From: Zea mays
Taxonomy: Eukaryota; Streptophyta; Magnoliopsida; Poales; Poaceae
Direction: 5' to 3'
Length of the DNA stretch: 64,000 nt
NCBI RefSeq assembly: GCF_902167145.1
Contig: NC_050098.1
Span: 13,102,501-13,166,500, forward strand
The position numbers were made by a program, and so were the translations under genes. Below the pieces are notes generated by a model. That model ran no database searches. It was given only the letters and a program-made list of their open reading frames with translations, and had not been told where the DNA came from. Shown here piece by piece: positions 55,045 to 64,000 of this stretch. The first letter of the stretch is position 1. Each line of letters opens with the position of its first letter.

Positions 55045-58000
55045 GATATTTTCAAGTTGTTCATATACCTCGCTCCCATGCAAAGTTTAGTCATCAAGGA
55101 AGGGTCAGCCTTGCCTCGGCAAAGCCCAACCCTCCCTCGGGGGCTAAAAGGGGGGAACCCCCTCTGCGTTGAATTTTTTCCTCGAAAAAAGATCCTTTCT
55201 GCCAGAATGTCTTTCGTGCTTTTCGACTACTTCGAAAGTGGATCCTGAAAACGACGGAGTACACGTAAGCAGCCAAGGCTGACCGAGCCGAGGGACTCCT
55301 ACGCCTCCGGGATACGAATACCTCACTCATCACCTTCTGCGATAAGTAACTCACGTCCGGATAAGTGATTCCGCGGACCGAACAAGTCTTCACGCTCGAA
55401 AGCTCCTCTGCTGAAATGGTTCTTCGGGCCTTCTCAACTGCGTCGGTGACAGAACCCCATGGACGGGCAAGAGTGCGCGTAAGCGGCAAGGCCGACCGAG
55501 CCGAGGGATTCCTACGCCTCCGAGATACGGATACCTCACTCATCACCTTCCGTGAAAAGCAACTCTCGCTCGCACAGACAATTCTGTTACCAACGAAAAA
55601 GTCCAGATACTCGAAACAAGAGGAAAAGAAGCGCAGCTTTACAACACGGCGAGGGTGTGTTTGGGCCTCGGCGGCCGCAGAAAACACACACTACAAGATA
55701 ATCCGATCCTGCAGGCTCGGATCTTGACGGTTGAAGGGAGCAGCAGCACCCTTGGCGTCGGCTACACCTTCGGCGAGGTCCGACCTAGCCTCGGACGGCG
55801 ATGCGGTCCGAGGATCTCCACTTTGAAGGACGACGTCATCACCACGCCCGGGCCATCGCCGCCAGGGTCTTCTCCGAGAGTCCGGCCCGAGCAGGCGGCT
55901 CGGCTGGTCACCCCGAGGCCTCGGCCGGCTGTCCTCCGAGGACATCAGCCCGGCCCGAGGCCTCGGCAGATCAATTCCGGTGTCGGTCCCGCTAACGGAC
56001 GACCCGGCCAGGCTCCGGCCGATCAAGTCTTCTTTTTCGAGCCAACTCTGCCTCTGTCCATGCTGATACCGCTACCCCTGGCCTCGGCTCATCGAAGAGC
56101 GGCCGAGGGGTTACTTTAACTAAGCAAGAGAAGCCTCGGACAACAAGGCTGACCGAGCCGAGGGACTCCTACGCCTCCGGGATACGGATACCTCACTCGT
56201 CACCTTTACACGGGGCGACTCACGCTTGGTGAAGCGGTTCGGACAACCAACAGGCGAGTCTTAGTGCTCGAAAATGAGGAAAAAACACGGCCCCGTGCCA
56301 AAAATGCATACATGTTCAGGCCCCGACAGCCACTATGAACATAAAACTGGCATTCAAAGTGCCATTACAAACGGAACTCCGGTTCCACCTCCGCAGGAAC
56401 GAACAACCCCACTCGATGGAGGGGGCCTGCGGAGCAACAGAAGACCGACGAACGGCACGCCGTCACCCGCTCCAGCAGCGGCAACGACGACGACTTCTGC
56501 TCCGGGGGCCGAACAGCGGCAGCAATGACCTCAGGGCGGATGCTGCTGCCAGGAGGCCCCCGCCCATGCCCAAACTCGTGAGGCAAGGACGGGCAGAAGG
56601 TCGTAGAGTTGGAGGTCGGTCCGTTGGCGGCCCCGGCTATCTCGTCGGCGGAAGAACCTCTTCCAGCTGCCGTGGCGGAAGCTGGCGCCGAGAGCGGCTC
56701 CGAAGCCACTCGGGACCGAGAGCCAGGCACGCGGCAGCTGCCAGCGCCACGGACAGCAACCGCCCTTCCCCCCGATCACTGAGGGAAGGAGCGGGCCACC
56801 GCCCATGCAGGGGCCGACCCCAACTCGACACTCTCCCCTCCCCAGCACTGGTGATGAAAATCCTTGAGGCTGAGGGAGGGGCAGAGGTCGCAGCCCGGCT
56901 TGCTTTCCCCCGCCATCAAACTGGAGGTCACCGTCTTGGGTGACCACCGACGGAGGGGTGCAGCCGGGCTGCATGATGAAAATCCTTGAAGCCGAACGAT
57001 GGCTGAAAGGTACCAACTCCCACGGAGTTGCGTTCCCCCAACGACAAGGCGGAAGGACTGCGGGCATTCCCCATCCGGGGGCTCGGAAGGTGGAAAGACA
57101 CGACGCATAAGGGAGCGCGAAGATATGGTCGCCTTTCAAGGGGGTCTCCCTCCTTTTAAAGGCGACTCTCCCTACTTGCGTCCCCAGCCGTCACGGGCTG
57201 AGTCTTCTCCAGCACGCTCCAAGGTCCTCCCCCTACGGCGCGGGGGCTGGGCCCCACGCATCATGCAAGCCGGCCCAGGGCGGAAGAAGCCAAACCGCCG
57301 CGCGCGATGCATGCAACCGTCCAGCGGTTACAAGCGTCCCTCCACTTTCGCCCAGACCAGCGGGTGAAAGGGCGGGCAGCCATGCAGGCGGCATGCAACC
57401 GTGCCAAGTGGGCGCACCTCTCCGACTTCCAGCGCGCCCAGCATGGAGGCCCAGGCCCACGCATAATGCGACCAGCGCGCCGGATGCTACGTGCGAGCAA
57501 CTGCACCGCCACTCGCGCCACTGCCACGCCTCCTCGACTGCGGAACTAGTACCGCGACTCGAGGCAACCCAACGCACGACCCAGCGGCGCCAGCCTGGCG
57601 CGACGGTCAATGCGGCCAAAAATGGGCCGGCAGTAATGGCGGTGGCAGGCGGGCAGGAGCAGCGGTCACGTCGTCAGCCAAGCTTACGTCCCATCCGGGG
57701 GCAGCGAGAGAACCCTCTCTCACGGCATGAAGACGACGCGCCTGTGTTCCGTTCCTTGAACGGCTCGCGCACGCTCAACGGCCGCCCCGCGAACCGCACG
57801 CCCCGTCGCATTAACTCCACGGCGGGAAAGGCGGCGCCTCTGGCGGGGGAAGCGAGCGACGTTTCGCCTTCGCCATAATGACCGCGTCAAAAAAGGTACG
57901 CCGCGTCGTTCAATTTCGTATCCTTTTCCTTTTCCTCTTTCTCTCTCTTACAACATGGACCGGGAAAGGGGGATACCCCAAAAAGGATCCTTCTCCGTGA

Positions 58001-58945
58001 AGGAACCACGCTCCGAGCCTCCCTACTGATCAGAGGTTCGAAGGCTGGCCCCTCGGAAGGGTTCAACAGCCGCCTCAGAGCGCGTGGGCTCCACACCCAC
58101 TACTGGTCAGAGGTTCGAAGGCCGGCCCCTCGGAAGGGTTCAACGACCGCCTCAGGCTACTCGGGCTCCGCGCCCACTACTGATCAGGGGTTCGAAGGCT
58201 GGCCCTCGAAGGGTTCACAGCCGCCTCAGACACAGAGCGAGGGATGACCATGGGTACGTTCGATACATAACTAAGGCTCGGGCTGCGCTCCCGAGGTACC
58301 CTAGGACATTTCCGAGACCAGCGGGAACGATCTTGTAACGGAATCCCATCAGAGGGAGGCATCGAGCCCTCGGACCCCGTCGACAGGGGACCGGGTCCGG
58401 CAGATCACCCGCAGGTACTTTTGGGCGCGCCTCTGGGCCTCTAGCCGACCCCTAGCAAATGGGGCACGGACGTCCGCTCGGATTACCCGCCAGCAGCTCA
58501 CCGGAGACACCATGTTCGGCGCCCTCCGAGGGCAACATGGCGCTTTCCCCCCTCCTCCTTGCGGAAAGGCGACGCAGGGGCGTATGTAAAAAAGTCGAGT
58601 CTGTCCCTGACCGTCCTCTTGCCCGGTGCAGAGGCTCGGGGGCTGCTCTCGCAAACCCGGCTCCGGCCAAACCGTTGACAGCGTCAACATACCAGCCCGA
58701 GAACTTGGGACCCGACCGTGCACCCGGGCTACGGCCATTTCGCATGAGGGAACGACCAGACCAGCCAAAGCATTGCGTGAGGCATTAAGACCTCGGAGGA
58801 GTCAAACCACTCCTCCGAGGCCTCGGGGGCTACACCCGGCGGGTGCGCTCGCGCGCACCCACCGGAACAAACGCAACCAAGAAAGGCTGGTCCCCTTGCA
58901 AAAAAGTGCGACGAAAGCCTCCAAGCGAGTGCTAACACTCCCTTC
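55045..58945 (+). other. Element B 3' internal region
   Basis: Same layout as 5401-9193 of A: GAGCCGAGGGA blocks at about 55285, 55498 and 56155 (first two 213 bp apart), a minus-strand antisense remnant (55691-56026), a minus-strand TATA-like TTTAAAAG at 57153-57160 and TGATCAGAGGTTCGAAGG blocks at 58025-58200. No convincing protein on the plus strand. Confidence 0.7.
55691..56026 (-). pseudogene. Antisense ORF remnant in B
   Basis: The minus strand encodes SPSEARSDLAEGVADAKGA, homologous to the antisense ORF tails of A and C. No start codon or upstream exon is preserved. Confidence 0.45.
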
Positions 58946-58961
58946 GAGGCTCGGGGGCTAC
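58946..58961 (+). promoter_or_regulatory. Polypurine tract of element B
   Basis: GAGGCTCGGGGGCTAC directly before TGTCGGGG, identical to A. Confidence 0.75.
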
Positions 58962-60524
58962 TGTCGGGGACCATAATTAGGGGTACCCTCAAGCCTCCTA
59001 ATTCTTAGCTGGTAACCCCCATCGGCATAAAGCTGCAAAGGCCTGATGAGTGCGATTAAGTCAGGGATCGGTCCATTCGAGGGACTCGATCACGCCTCGC
59101 CCGAGCCTAGCCTCGGACAAGGGCAGCCGACCCCGGAGGATCTCCGTCTCGCCCAAGGCCCCCCTCCAGCGGTGAACATACTTCCGGCTCGCCCGAGGCC
59201 CTGTCTTCGCCATGAAGCAACCCTGACCAAATCGCCGCGCCGACCGACGAAATCGCAGGAGCATTTAATGCAAAGGTGGCCTGACACCTTTATCCTGACG
59301 CGCGCCCTTCAGTCGACAGAGCCGAAGTGACCGCAGTCACTTCGCCGCTCCACTGATCAGCCTGACAGAAGGACAGCGCCGCCCGCGCCACTCCGACTGC
59401 TGTGCCGCTCGACAGAGTGAGGCTGACAGGCAGTCAGGCCCGACCTCAGGCACCATAGGAAGCTCTGCTCCACCCGACCCAGGGCTCGGACTCGGGCTCA
59501 GCCCCGGAAGACGGCGAACTCCGCTCCGCCCGACCCAGGTCTTGGACTCGGGCTCAGCCCCGGAAGACGGCGAACTCCGCTCCGCCCGACCCAGGGCTCG
59601 GACTCGGGCTCAGCCCCGGAAGACGGCGAACTCCGCTCCGCCCGACCCAGGGCTCGGACTTGGGCTCAGCCCCAAAAGACGACGAACTCCGCCTCGCCCG
59701 ACCCCAGGGCTCAGACTCAGCCCTGGCCTCAGCCGACGGTCTCCGCCTCGCCCGACCCAGGGGCTCGGACTCGACCACGGCCACGGAAGACAGACTCGAC
59801 CTCGACCTCGGAGGAGCCTCCACATCGCCCAACCTAGGGCGCAGACCGACCACGTCGACAGGAGGCGCCATCATTACCCTACCCCGAGCTAACTCGGGCT
59901 ACGGGGAACAAGACCGGCGTCCCATCTGGCTCGCTCCGCCAGATAGGCAATGATGGCGCCCCGCACGCTCCCTGACGACGGCAGCTCTCCGCCCCCTTGC
60001 GGAAGCAAGAAGACGTCAGCAAGGACTCGACAGCCCCGACAGCTGTCCTTCCGCCAGGCTCCAGCGCTCCTCCGACGGCCACGACATCACACCAACCGGG
60101 TGTCAAAACCTCTCCGGCTGCCACGACGGCGTGTACTTAGGGCGCTAGCTCTCCTCCGCTAGACACGTAGCACTCTGCTACACCTCCCATTGTACACTTG
60201 GATCCTCTCCTTACGCCTATAAAAGGAAGGACCAGGGCCCTCTTACAGAGGGTTGGCCACGCGGGGACGAGGACGAGACAGGCGCTCGCGTGAGGCCACT
60301 CGCTCCCTCTCCCGCGTGGACGCTTGTAACCCCCTACTGCAAGCGCACCCGACCTGGGCGCGGGACGAACACGAAGGCCGCGGGATTTCCACATCTCTCA
60401 CGCCCGTCTCCAGCCACCTTTCTCCCCCCTTCACGCTTGGCCTCGCGCCGACCCATCTGGGCTGGGGCACGCAGCGACATTTCACTCGTCGGCCCAGGGA
60501 CCCCCCGGTCTCGAAACGCCGACA
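58962..60524 (+). repeat. 3' LTR of element B
   Basis: 1563 bp, TATA box at 60218-60225. About four units of the 56-bp repeat (about 59471-59705) against about two in the 5' LTR. Followed by the target duplication AGAGG (60525-60529). Confidence 0.93.
59471..59705 (+). repeat. 56-bp variable repeat inside the LTR
   Basis: Unit begins CCCAGGGCTCGGACTCGGGC and ends CTCCGCTCCGCCCGA. Units also at about 36222-36345 (5' LTR of B) and 9735-9905 (A). Confidence 0.85.
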
Positions 60525-60529
60525 AGAGG

Positions 60530-60928
60530 TGACAATGGTTGGAACTCCGAAGGGTGGAATAGAATGGTCAAGGAGTTTCATGTGAGGAACAAGTATGTCT
60601 CCTTTACAAAGTCTCAAATTCAGGATAAAGGAGATCAGCTGAAGAGAGACTACAAGATGCTCAAAGCAGCAAAGCAACAGAGTGGGTCCACCTAGAATGA
60701 GAAAAGGAATATGGTTGAAGGACCACCAGCTTTGTGGGAGAATCTCATGGTGGTAAGTTGATTTCTTGAAATTCAATTATTAAATTAGTTATGTAGGATA
60801 ACCTTATAATGATAATCTCGTATTTGATCAATGTTTTTTAATTGTGCAGACATTTCCTAAAATCAAAAAGTTTAACAACAACAAGGCAACCTTCCCGCTC
60901 TTTAATGCTTTGGGAGAGCTTTATGATG
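60530..60928 (+). pseudogene. Harbinger Myb/SANT-like gene, 3' part
   Basis: Continues the exon cut at 35709: GWNSEGWNRMVKEFHVRNKY, then KRDYKMLKAAKQQSGST and a TAG at 60693-60695, where Trp would be expected in this domain (TGG to TAG). The exon ends at 60752 (GGTG|GTAAGT), intron 60753-60849, next exon 60850-60928 (FPKIKKFNNNKATFPLFNAL) ending at another GTAAGT. The following intron is interrupted by the Sirevirus at 60960. The domain pattern matches Myb/SANT-like DNA-binding proteins. Confidence 0.75.
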
Positions 60929-60959
60929 GTAAGTTTCCAAACATCATACTGAAATATAT

Positions 60960-62165
60960 TGAAAGTCGCCTAGAGGGGGGTGAATAGGGCGAATCTGAAA
61001 TTTATAAACTTAAGCACAACTACAAGTCGGGTTAGCATTAGAAATAGAAACGAGTCCGAGAGAGAGGGCGCAAAACAAGTCGTGAGCAAAATAAAGAGCG
61101 AGACACGATGATTTGTTTTACCGAGGTTCGGTTCTTGCAAACCTACTCCCCGTTGAGGTGGTCACAAAGACCGGGTCTTTTTCAACCCTTTCCCTCTCTC
61201 AAACGGTCACTTAGACCGAGTGAGCTTCTCTTCTCAATCAAACAAAACACAAAGTTCCCGCAAGGACCACCACACAATTGGTGTCTCTTGCCTCGGTTAC
61301 AATTGAGTTTGATCACAAGAAAGAATGAGAAAGAAAAGAAGCGATCCAAGCGCAAGAGCTCAAATGAACACAAATGTCGCTCTCTCTAGTCACTATTTGA
61401 TTTGGAGTGATTCTAGACTTGGGAGAGGATTTGATCTCTTTGGAGTGTCTAGAATTGAATGCTATAGCTCTTATAATGTGTTGATGGTTGGAAACTTGGA
61501 TGCCATTGAATGTGGGGTGGTTGGGGTATTTATAGCCCCAACCACAAAAATATGGCCATTGGAAGACTGCTGCCGCATGGCGCACCGGACAGTCCGGTGC
61601 GCCAGCCACGTCAGCAGGCCGTTGGGGTTCGACCGTTGGAGCTCTGACAGGTGGGGCCTTGGGGCTGTCCGGTGGTGCACCGGACAGGTCCTGTAGACTG
61701 TCCGGTGCGCCAACTGCGCGTGCTTGCCCTCTGCGCGCGCAGGCGCGCATTAAATGCGTTGCAGTTGACCATTGCGCGCGAAGTAGCCGTTGCTCCACTG
61801 GCACACCGGACAGTCCGGTGTGACACCGGGCACCGTCCGGTGCTTCACCGGACAGTCCGGTGAATTATAGCGGAGCGTCCTTCCATTTTTCTGAATGTGA
61901 GGAGTTCAGCCTCGAGTGCCCTGGTGCACCGAACACTGTCCGGTGGCACACCGGACAGTCCGGTGCGCCAGACCAGGGTGCCATTTGGGATGCCTTTAGC
62001 TCTCTTTCTTTGAACCCTTCTTTAGTCTTTTTATTGGTTTGTTGTGAACCTTTGGCACATGTAAAACTTATAGACTAGATCAAACTAGTTAGTCCAATTA
62101 TTTGTGTTGGGCAATTCAACCACCAAAATCAATTAGGAAAAAGGTGTAAGCCTAATTCCCTTTCA
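60960..62165 (-). repeat. 3' LTR of the Sirevirus
   Basis: 1206 bp, plus-strand ends TGAAAGTCGCC and CCCTTTCA. Minus-strand TATA box TATAAATA at 61527-61534. At 61580-61970 there are at least four copies of the palindrome CACCGGACAGTCCGGTG and several half-copies, a conserved Sirevirus LTR feature. Confidence 0.88.
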
Positions 62166-62975
62166 ATCTCCCCCTTTTTGGTGATTGATGCCAACACAAA
62201 CCAAAGCAAGTATAGAAGTGCATAATTGAACTAGTTTGCATAATGTAAGTGCAAAGATTACTTAGAATTGAACCAATAAATATTTTCATAAGATATGCAT
62301 GGATTGTTTCTTGATATTCTTAACATTTTGGACCACGCTTGCACCACATGTTTTGTTTTTGCAAATTCTTTTATTCTTTTCAAAGTCCTTTTGCAAATAG
62401 TCAAAGGTAAATGAGTAAGATTTTGAGAAGCATTTTCAGGTTTTGGAAATTTTCTCCCCCTGTTTCAAATGTTTTTCCTTTGACTAAACAAAACTCCCCC
62501 TCAATAAAATCCTCCTCTTAGTGTTCAAGAGGGTTTTAAGATACCACTTTTGAAAATACTACTTTCTCCCCCTTTGAATACAATGAGATATCAATTGAAA
62601 ATTCATCATTTGAAGAACAAATTTTGAAAATTGGTGGTGGTGCGGTCCTTTTGCTTTGGGCTAATACTTTCTCCCCCTTTGGCATTAATCGCCAAAAACG
62701 GATACTTGAGTGAAATGTAAGCCCTTTTATAACTACGTTCTCCCCTTTGGTAAACAAAATATGAGTGAAGATGATACCAAAGTTGGAGAGCGGCGCGGAG
62801 CGACGGCGAAGTATGAGTATTGTGATGGAGTGGAGTGGAAGCCTTTGTCGTCACCGAAGTCTTGAATTCCCTTACAATCTATGACTAGGTTTGAAATACA
62901 CTTGAAAACACATTAGTCATAGTATATAAAAGAGAAATGATCAAAGGTATATTTATGAGCTATGTGTGCAAAACA
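62166..62975 (-). promoter_or_regulatory. Multiple polypurine tracts upstream of the Sirevirus 3' LTR
   Basis: The functional tract is at 62166-62178 next to the LTR (plus strand CTCCCCCTTTTT). Further copies of CTCCCCCT occur at about 62454, 62494, 62566 and 62671, and a shorter CTCCCCTTT at 62740. Such arrays are characteristic of Sireviruses. No coding frame in this 810-bp stretch. Confidence 0.8.
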
Positions 62976-64000
62976 TCAAAAGAAATTCCGAGAATCAAGA
63001 ATATTTAGCTCATGCCTAAGTTTGTTAAACGTTTGTTCATCAAGTGGCTTGGTAAAGATATCGGCTAATTGTTCCTTGGTATTAATATATGGAATCTCGA
63101 TATCCTCTTTTTGTTGGTGATCCCTTAGAAAATGATACTGAATGGCTATGTGTTTAGTGCGGCTATGCTCAACGGGATTATCCGCCATGCGGATTGCACT
63201 CTCATTATCACATAGAAGAGGAACTTTGGTTAATTTGTAACCATAGTCCCTAAGGGTTTGCCTCATCCAAAGCAATTGCGCGCAACAATGGCCTGCGGCA
63301 ATATACTCGGCTTCGGCGGTAGAAAGAGCGACGGAATTTTGCTTCTTTGAAGCCAAGACACCAAAGATCTTCTCAAGAACAGGCAAGTCCCCGTTGTGCT
63401 CTTTCTATTAATTTTACACCCTGCCCAATCGGCATCCGAATAACCAATCAAATCAAATGTGGATCCCTGAGGGTACCAAAGCCCAAACTTAGGAGTATAA
63501 ACTAAATATCTCAAGATTCGTTTTACGGCTGTAAGGTGAGCTTCCTTAGGGTCGGCTTGGAATCTTGCACACATGCATACGAAAAGCATAATATTCGGTC
63601 GTGAAGCACATAAATAGAGTAAAGAGCCTATCATCGACCGATATACCTTTTGATCGACAGATTTACCTCCCGTGTCGAGGTCGAGATGCCCATTGGTTCC
63701 CATGGGCGTCTTGATGGGCTTGGCATCCTTCATCCCAAATTTGTTGAGTATGTCTTGAATGTACTTGGTTTGGCTAATGAAGGTGCCCTCCTGGAGTTGC
63801 TTCACTTGAAATCCTAAGAAGTACTTCAACTCCCCCATCATGGACATCTCGAATTTCTGTGTCATGATCCTACTAAATTCCTCACATGTAGATTCGTTAG
63901 TAGACCCAAATATAATATCATCAACATAAATTTGGCATACAAACAAATCATTGTCAAGAGTTTTAGTAAATAAAGTAGGATCGGCCTTTCCGACTTTGAA
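62976..64000 (-). pseudogene. Sirevirus pol C-terminus: reverse transcriptase end and RNase H
   Basis: The minus strand reads FVCQIYVDDIIFGSTN (catalytic YVDD), LKYFLGFQVKQLQEGTFISQ and SLLYLCASRPNIMLFVCMCA, then RNase H SVALSTAEAEYIAAGHCCAQ and DNESAIRMADNPVEHSRTKH, ending RHELNILDSRNFF at 62976. The two parts are in different frames that overlap near 63263-63386; a one- or two-base shift near 63370-63400 breaks the gene. The upstream remainder of pol lies beyond the window. Confidence 0.87.

Larger units (their letters stand above)
35710..60524 (+). mobile_element. Gypsy element B (Tat lineage, RIRE2/Xilon-like), containing element D
   Basis: LTRs at 35710-37160 and 58962-60524, perfect target duplication AGAGG. 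Own sequence without D is about 13.5 kb: 5' LTR, primer-binding site, gag (split by D at 37228/48509), protease, reverse transcriptase, RNase H, integrase, 3' region with antisense remnant, purine tract, 3' LTR. The coding region has one frameshift and several nonsense codons, so B is dead. Very close to A: the pol C-terminus and 3' region align base for base over long stretches. Confidence 0.93.
32698..60959 (+). mobile_element. PIF/Harbinger DNA transposon, split by Gypsy B and by a Sirevirus
   Basis: The left end is GGGCGAGTTCGTTTTGG preceded by TTA (32695-32697), a Harbinger-style terminus and TWA target site. It carries the two genes of this superfamily in the same direction, a DDE transposase (34140-35330) and a Myb/SANT-like protein (35410 onward). 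Near the left end are two direct copies of CTGGTTTCGAATTGG (about 32760 and 32819), probable subterminal transposase-binding repeats. Element B was inserted in the Myb gene (35710-60524) and a Sirevirus in its last visible intron at 60960; the right terminus is beyond the window. Both proteins are broken, so the element is inactive. Confidence 0.75.
60960..64000 (-). mobile_element. Sirevirus (Ty1/Copia, SIRE/Maximus lineage), 3' end
   Basis: 3' LTR, a multi-copy purine-tract region and the end of pol, all on the minus strand; the rest is beyond the window. The LTR palindromes and repeated purine tracts are known hallmarks of Sireviruses, the group of maize Ji, Opie and Giepum; I do not choose among them. 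The left target duplication would be TATAT (60955-60959). Confidence 0.88.

Overview
The window is intergenic plant DNA, almost certainly from maize or a close relative: back-to-back and nested LTR retrotransposons, hAT elements, Tourist-type MITEs, a PIF/Harbinger transposon and one broken host-gene fragment. I found no intact ordinary host gene, no rRNA and no functional tRNA. The maize assignment rests on the LTR types (Tat-lineage Gypsy LTRs starting TGTCGGGGACCATAATTAGG, a Sirevirus LTR full of CCGGACAGTCCGG palindromes). No database was searched, so family names are from recognition only.

Layout. 1-3060: reverse-oriented LTR of a Del/Tekay-type Gypsy element, inserted into the pol gene of Gypsy element A (3061-10713, plus strand; RNase H-integrase reading frame still open; 3' LTR 9210-10713). 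Element A in turn cuts a Sirevirus-like LTR whose tail is 10714-11410. 11411-12553 is unclassified. Gypsy element C (12554-28353, minus strand, both LTRs present) is decayed and carries two hAT elements (23223-24651 and 24721-25480) only about 70 bp apart in gag. 28354-32694 is low-copy-looking DNA with three MITEs, tRNA-like SINE sequence and a PP2C phosphatase fragment.

A PIF/Harbinger element starts at 32698 with a transposase gene (34140-35330) followed by a Myb/SANT-like gene. The Myb exon is split by Gypsy element B (35710-60524, plus strand, perfect 5-bp target duplication AGAGG). B is itself split at the third codon of gag by Gypsy element D (37229-48508, minus strand, 474-bp LTRs). 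The Harbinger Myb gene resumes at 60530 and is interrupted again, inside an intron, by a minus-strand Sirevirus (60960 to beyond the window end).

The most notable system is in D. Downstream of its gag-pol, on the opposite strand, lies what reads as a complete four-exon gene (38041-41273) with its own TATA box and an AAACCCTA telo-box leader. The three predicted introns join the reading frames exactly to give a protein of about 1012 residues. Because it is antisense to the genomic RNA, its introns would survive retrotransposition. Elements A, B and C, from a related lineage, keep decayed remnants of an antisense gene at the same place. Other results: two nonsense codons shared by B and C, decay of B by changes at CG/CHG sites only, a 56-bp variable repeat inside the LTRs, and loss of the catalytic glutamate in the Harbinger transposase.
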